A DNA stretch of 18,103 bases from Methylococcales bacterium. Its GTDB lineage: Bacteria; Pseudomonadota; Gammaproteobacteria; Methylococcales; Methylomonadaceae. The position numbers and the translations under genes are program-made. The notes under the pieces were generated by a model, which saw only the letters and a program-made list of their open reading frames with translations, had not been told where the DNA came from and did no database searches. This document shows, piece after piece, positions 15,203 to 18,103 of the stretch (position 1 is its first letter; each line of letters begins with the position of its first letter). The DNA is taken from contig JAGLEW010000043.1 in assembly GCA_023144875.1 (NCBI GenBank), forward strand, positions 1-18,103, given 5' to 3'.

Positions 15203-16747
15203 TTAGCGATTTAAAGGAATTTGTAAGCGCTCAAGCAATCGATGAAAATTTCCCCGATCTAACCCTAAATGTTTGGCGGCCTTAGACTGGTTATAATGAT
15301 ATTTTTCCAAAGCTTGTAAAACAATTTGTTTTTTAAACGCATCGACTTGGGTTTTAAGATCACTTTCAAGCAAAATATGGGTGCTTTCGGGCAGCGTACT
15401 TAATGGCGCTGTCTTTTGTGGAATACCTAAATCTAAATGTTGACAACTAATCGTCACTACACGCTGCTGATGACCGTTAATCGCCACCGCCTTTAACGCC
15501 GCGCGACTGAGTAAATGTTCTAATTCTCGAATATTTCCAGGCCAGTGGTACTCTAATAACGCTTTTTTTGCCTTATTTTCAAGTCGCAAACCTTGTACGG
15601 CCAGTCGTTGCTTATTTTTTTCTAAAAATAACCCAGCAATCAATAAAATATCTTTGCCACGCACATGAAGTGGCGGTACAAAAATAGGGTACACCGCTAA
15701 TCGGTGATATAAATCAGGTCGAAAATGCCCTGCCGCGACACTTTTAGATAAATCCCGATTCGTCGCCGCAATCACTCGAATATCCACTTTGATATGTAAA
15801 TCACTGCCCACACGTTGAATCTCACCATTTTGCAGGGTGCGTAATATTTTAGCTTGTAAAGACAAGGGCAACTCACCAATTTCATCTAAAAAAATTGTGC
15901 CTTCATGCGCTAATTCAAACTTACCCATACGATCCGTTGTTGCCCCCGAAAACGCCCCTTTTGTATGACCAAATAATTCACTTTCGGCAATATTTTCAGG
16001 CAAAGCGGCGCAATTCACATAAACCATCATTTGTTCGGATCGTTTAGACAGTCGATGAATTTGATGCGCAACCAATTCTTTCCCTACCCCTGTTTCGCCC
16101 AAAACTAATACCGCTAAATCGGATTGTGCCACAATAGAAATTTCATGATTTAAACTTTGCATTTGCGCGCTATTGCCAATCATTTCTAACCGATCACTTT
16201 CTTCTAACAAGGTTTGTTCAACTTGTTTTGCCCGTGATCTTAAAAAAACAATTAACGTGGCCACTTTAACCGTCGCCTCGCTTAAAGCGATAAATGTTTC
16301 TAATCGCTGTGGGTCAATTCGATCAAAAACCCCTGAGGTTAATGCATCAAAAGTTAAAACACCCCACGCCTTACCATCAATATAAAGGGTAACGCCCATG
16401 CAATCATGCACCTGTAATTTCAAATCACAACTTTCAATTAAACCATCGTAAGGGTCTGGTAAAAATGAGTCTGCCGCAAATCGGACTAATCCTTGGCTTT
16501 CTAAAATCATTTGCAAACGCGGTTGCTCCTCAATTAAAAAACGCCGCCCTAAGGTGTCTTCACTTAAGCCATTAATCGCCATTGGAATTAAATAGTTTTC
16601 TTCTTGTTTTAATAAGGCACAGGCATCGCATGGAAATAGCACCCGTAATTTTTGCAATAGATGTTGATAGCGCTGTTGCGGCGATACTTGACGCGATAAA
16701 TCATTCACTAAACTCATCATCGCATTAAAAAATAGATCTGTTGTCAT
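15203..16747 (-). CDS. norR: nitric-oxide-responsive sigma-54 activator NorR
   Basis: A 514-residue bacterial enhancer-binding protein with an N-terminal GAF sensor (about 20-165), a central AAA+ domain (about 185-420) and a C-terminal Fis-type helix-turn-helix (last 45 residues, AAKHLGLDRGNFHRLLERL). The GAF domain keeps all five residues proposed as non-haem iron ligands in E. coli NorR (R75, D96, D99, C113, D131), here R77, D98, D101, C116 and D134, in LPDPYDGL and VHDCMG contexts. Walker A is GETGVGKE (217-224) and Walker B FLDE (286-289). The sigma-54 contact loop is GAFSGA (264-269) rather than GAFTGA, a conservative change. A weak AGG 8 bases upstream supports ATG 16747. It is divergent from hcp, its likely target. 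Confidence 0.95.
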   Translation of the reverse strand: MTTDLFFNAMMSLVNDLSRQVSPQQRYQHLLQKLRVLFPCDACALLKQEENYLIPMAINGLSEDTLGRRFLIEEQPRLQMILESQGLVRFAADSFLPDPYDGLIESCDLKLQVHDCMGVTLYIDGKAWGVLTFDALTSGVFDRIDPQRLETFIALSEATVKVATLIVFLRSRAKQVEQTLLEESDRLEMIGNSAQMQSLNHEISIVAQSDLAVLVLGETGVGKELVAHQIHRLSKRSEQMMVYVNCAALPENIAESELFGHTKGAFSGATTDRMGKFELAHEGTIFLDEIGELPLSLQAKILRTLQNGEIQRVGSDLHIKVDIRVIAATNRDLSKSVAAGHFRPDLYHRLAVYPIFVPPLHVRGKDILLIAGLFLEKNKQRLAVQGLRLENKAKKALLEYHWPGNIRELEHLLSRAALKAVAINGHQQRVVTISCQHLDLGIPQKTAPLSTLPESTHILLESDLKTQVDAFKKQIVLQALEKYHYNQSKAAKHLGLDRGNFHRLLERLQIPLNR

Positions 16748-16792
16748 TTTAATAACCTATTTGTCTTTTTAACAGCATTTTAATCGTTGTTA

Positions 16793-16821
16793 ATAAGACA
16801 ATACAAGCATTAATGTCTTAT
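16793..16821. promoter_or_regulatory. 8-base inverted repeat, candidate NorR enhancer or autoregulatory site
   Basis: ATAAGACA (16793-16800) and TGTCTTAT (16814-16821) form a perfect inverted repeat with a 13-base gap, about 50-75 bases upstream of the predicted hcp start, where a sigma-54 activator normally binds. The GT-N7-AC core described for E. coli NorR is found at 16789-16799 (overlapping the left arm) and 16763-16773. That core is so short that one or two chance matches are expected. The repeat also lies where a norR promoter would be. Confidence 0.45.
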
Positions 16822-16841
16822 AAATCACTCCTTAGCGGTTA

Positions 16842-16857
16842 TGGCGCGAAAAATGCT
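16842..16857 (+). promoter_or_regulatory. sigma-54 promoter of hcp
   Basis: TGGCGCG (16842-16848) and ATGCT (16853-16857) match the minus-24/minus-12 consensus TGGCACG-N4-TTGCW, with GG and GC exactly 12 bases apart. Two positions differ from consensus. Transcription would start near 16868, giving a leader of about 80 bases before the hcp ATG. Confidence 0.75.
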
Positions 16858-16932
16858 TTGATATAAAACAATGCTCAATGGCTTTCACTTTAAAAGCCCA
16901 GCATTTTATTAACATCTTTCCTTATAATAAAA

Positions 16933-16939
16933 AAAGAGG
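16933..16939 (+). promoter_or_regulatory. ribosome-binding site of hcp
   Basis: AAAGAGG lies 7 bases before ATG 16947 and supports that start. The leader upstream also holds a 6-base stem, GGCTTT/AAAGCC (16880-16898), of unknown relevance. Confidence 0.6.
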
Positions 16940-16946
16940 CTTTACT

Positions 16947-18103
16947 ATGTTCTGTTATCAATGCGATCAAACCACTCGTTCAGATGATGCTGATGGCTGT
17001 GCCACCGATCAAGGGGTTTGTGGCAAAGATGCCACCACCTCCGATTTACAAGATTTATTAGTTTATGCACTCAAAGGCATTGCTCAATATTCAAAACGCG
17101 CCCGTGATTTTGATAAAACTGACAAAGCCGCCGATGCCTTTATTCTATACGGATTATTTACCACTTTAACTAACGTTAATTTTAATGCGAATCGTTTTGT
17201 AGAGCTGATTCACGAAGCGGTGGTTATTCGAGATCGTGTTAAAAATTTATATGAAAGTGCGGCGGCTGACAACCAACAAACCCCTGAAACTTTAAAAGGG
17301 GCGGCAAGCTTTATCCCAGCGGACAATCAAGAAGATTTACTCACCCAAGCAAAATGGGGCGCAATTACCGATGGTCGTGATGCGGTCGGTGATGATGTTG
17401 TCGGGCTTCGCGCCATGATTCTTTATGGCTTAAAAGGCACTGCCGCTTATGCGTATCACGCCTATGTTTTAGGCTATGAAAAAGACAGTGTTTATGCAGG
17501 TATCGCCAAAAGCCTAGACTATATTGCCAGTAATCCAACCGATGCCAATGAATTATTGACCGCTAACATGGAAGTTGGCTCTATTAACTTAGTGGTTATG
17601 GAAATGCTGGATGCGGCGAATACGGGGAATTTTGGTGAACAATCCCCTGCACAAGCACGTATTACGCCTATTAAAGGCAAGGCTATTTTAGTCAGTGGGC
17701 ATGATTTAAAAGATTTGGTCGAATTATTAGAGCAAACCAAAGATAAAGGCATCAACATTTATACCCACGGTGAAATGTTACCCGCTCATGCCTACCCAAA
17801 ATTACGGGCTTATCCGCATTTAATTGGCAACTATGGCGGCGCGTGGCAAAATCAAAACGAAGAATTTGCTAAATTTCCAGGCCCTATTTTAATGACATCA
17901 AACTGTTTAATTGAACCGAAAGGGGCTTATAAACAACGTATTTTTACCGCAGGCCCTGTCGGTTGGCAAGGGGTGCGTCATTTAGAAGATCACAATTTTG
18001 CCCCTTTAATTCAAATCGCATCCGCGATGCCAGGTTTTAAAGAAGATACCGAAGAAAAAAGTGTCACTGTTGGTTTTGGTCGTCATGCCGTTTTAGGGGT
18101 GGC
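16947..18103 (+). CDS. hcp: hybrid cluster protein (hydroxylamine reductase), 3' end beyond the window
   Basis: An iron-sulfur protein known as hydroxylamine reductase and implicated as an NO reductase that protects against nitrosative stress. 385 of about 550 codons are visible. The N-terminus MFCYQCDQTT has C3, C6, C18 and C25, i.e. the CX2CX11CX6C spacing of class II Hcp, which in E. coli carries a 2Fe-2S cluster. Three hybrid-cluster ligands are in view: H252 (SGHDLKDL), E276 (THGEMLPAH) and C320 (TSNC), each offset by 8 from E. coli H244, E268 and C312. The remaining ligands lie past the edge. A sigma-54 promoter and divergent norR indicate NO-induced expression. Whether the electron-donor gene hcr follows cannot be seen. 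Confidence 0.96.
   Translation, partial: MFCYQCDQTTRSDDADGCATDQGVCGKDATTSDLQDLLVYALKGIAQYSKRARDFDKTDKAADAFILYGLFTTLTNVNFNANRFVELIHEAVVIRDRVKNLYESAAADNQQTPETLKGAASFIPADNQEDLLTQAKWGAITDGRDAVGDDVVGLRAMILYGLKGTAAYAYHAYVLGYEKDSVYAGIAKSLDYIASNPTDANELLTANMEVGSINLVVMEMLDAANTGNFGEQSPAQARITPIKGKAILVSGHDLKDLVELLEQTKDKGINIYTHGEMLPAHAYPKLRAYPHLIGNYGGAWQNQNEEFAKFPGPILMTSNCLIEPKGAYKQRIFTAGPVGWQGVRHLEDHNFAPLIQIASAMPGFKEDTEEKSVTVGFGRHAVLGV

Noticed and set aside
16880..16898. Stem GGCTTT/AAAGCC in the hcp leader as a terminator or riboswitch
   Set aside because: A 6-base stem with no T-run; too little structure to call anything.
16923..16928. TATAAT close to the hcp start as a sigma-70 promoter
   Set aside because: Only 18 bases before the ATG, overlapping the leader near the ribosome-binding site, with no minus-35; the sigma-54 element is a better explanation.

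Overview
The window looks like chromosome of an AT-rich (by eye) gammaproteobacterium. The block LysM-family protein – dprA – smg – topA with def divergent from it, a NadK of typical proteobacterial length, RimI preceded by a DNA-maintenance gene, and an E. coli-like NorR all point to Gammaproteobacteria. A Thiotrichales-like or methanotroph-like genus is possible, but the sequence read alone does not fix the family. There are no mobile elements, CRISPR arrays or RNA genes. Genes are tightly packed and no gene-free stretch exceeds about 200 bases.

Region 1 (1-4814, minus strand): a housekeeping run with gaps of 12-25 bases. It encodes a secreted envelope protein that matches the C-terminal part of the dprA-linked LysM family but lacks the LysM domain, then DprA, Smg and DNA topoisomerase I (topA runs off the left edge). 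Region 2 (4913-6301): peptide deformylase on the plus strand converges on NAD kinase; fmt, the usual partner of def, is not adjacent.

Region 3 (6420-9794, plus strand): an apparent three-gene operon of unknown purpose. It encodes an FAD-dependent oxidoreductase of the phytoene desaturase / carotenoid isomerase / retinol saturase superfamily, an exported seven-blade YVTN propeller whose start overlaps the previous stop (ATGA), and an AAA-like protein whose Walker A and B motifs both appear to have lost their catalytic residues. This is one of the two best candidates for something undescribed. Its promoter faces that of nadK inside a shared inverted repeat.

Region 4 (9800-11028, minus): a family-4 uracil-DNA glycosylase overlaps rimI by ATGA. 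The glycosylase sits where E. coli has holD and begins with a peptide resembling the N-terminus of the HolD psi subunit, which binds the clamp loader.

Region 5 (11065-18103): a nitric-oxide stress locus. norR (minus) is divergent from hcp (plus, runs off the right edge) across 199 bases that hold a good sigma-54 promoter for hcp and an upstream 8-base inverted repeat. Just downstream of norR, in the same direction, is a 1361-residue multi-pass membrane protein with large periplasmic domains and signs of internal duplication. I do not recognise its function; it is the second main candidate for new biology.
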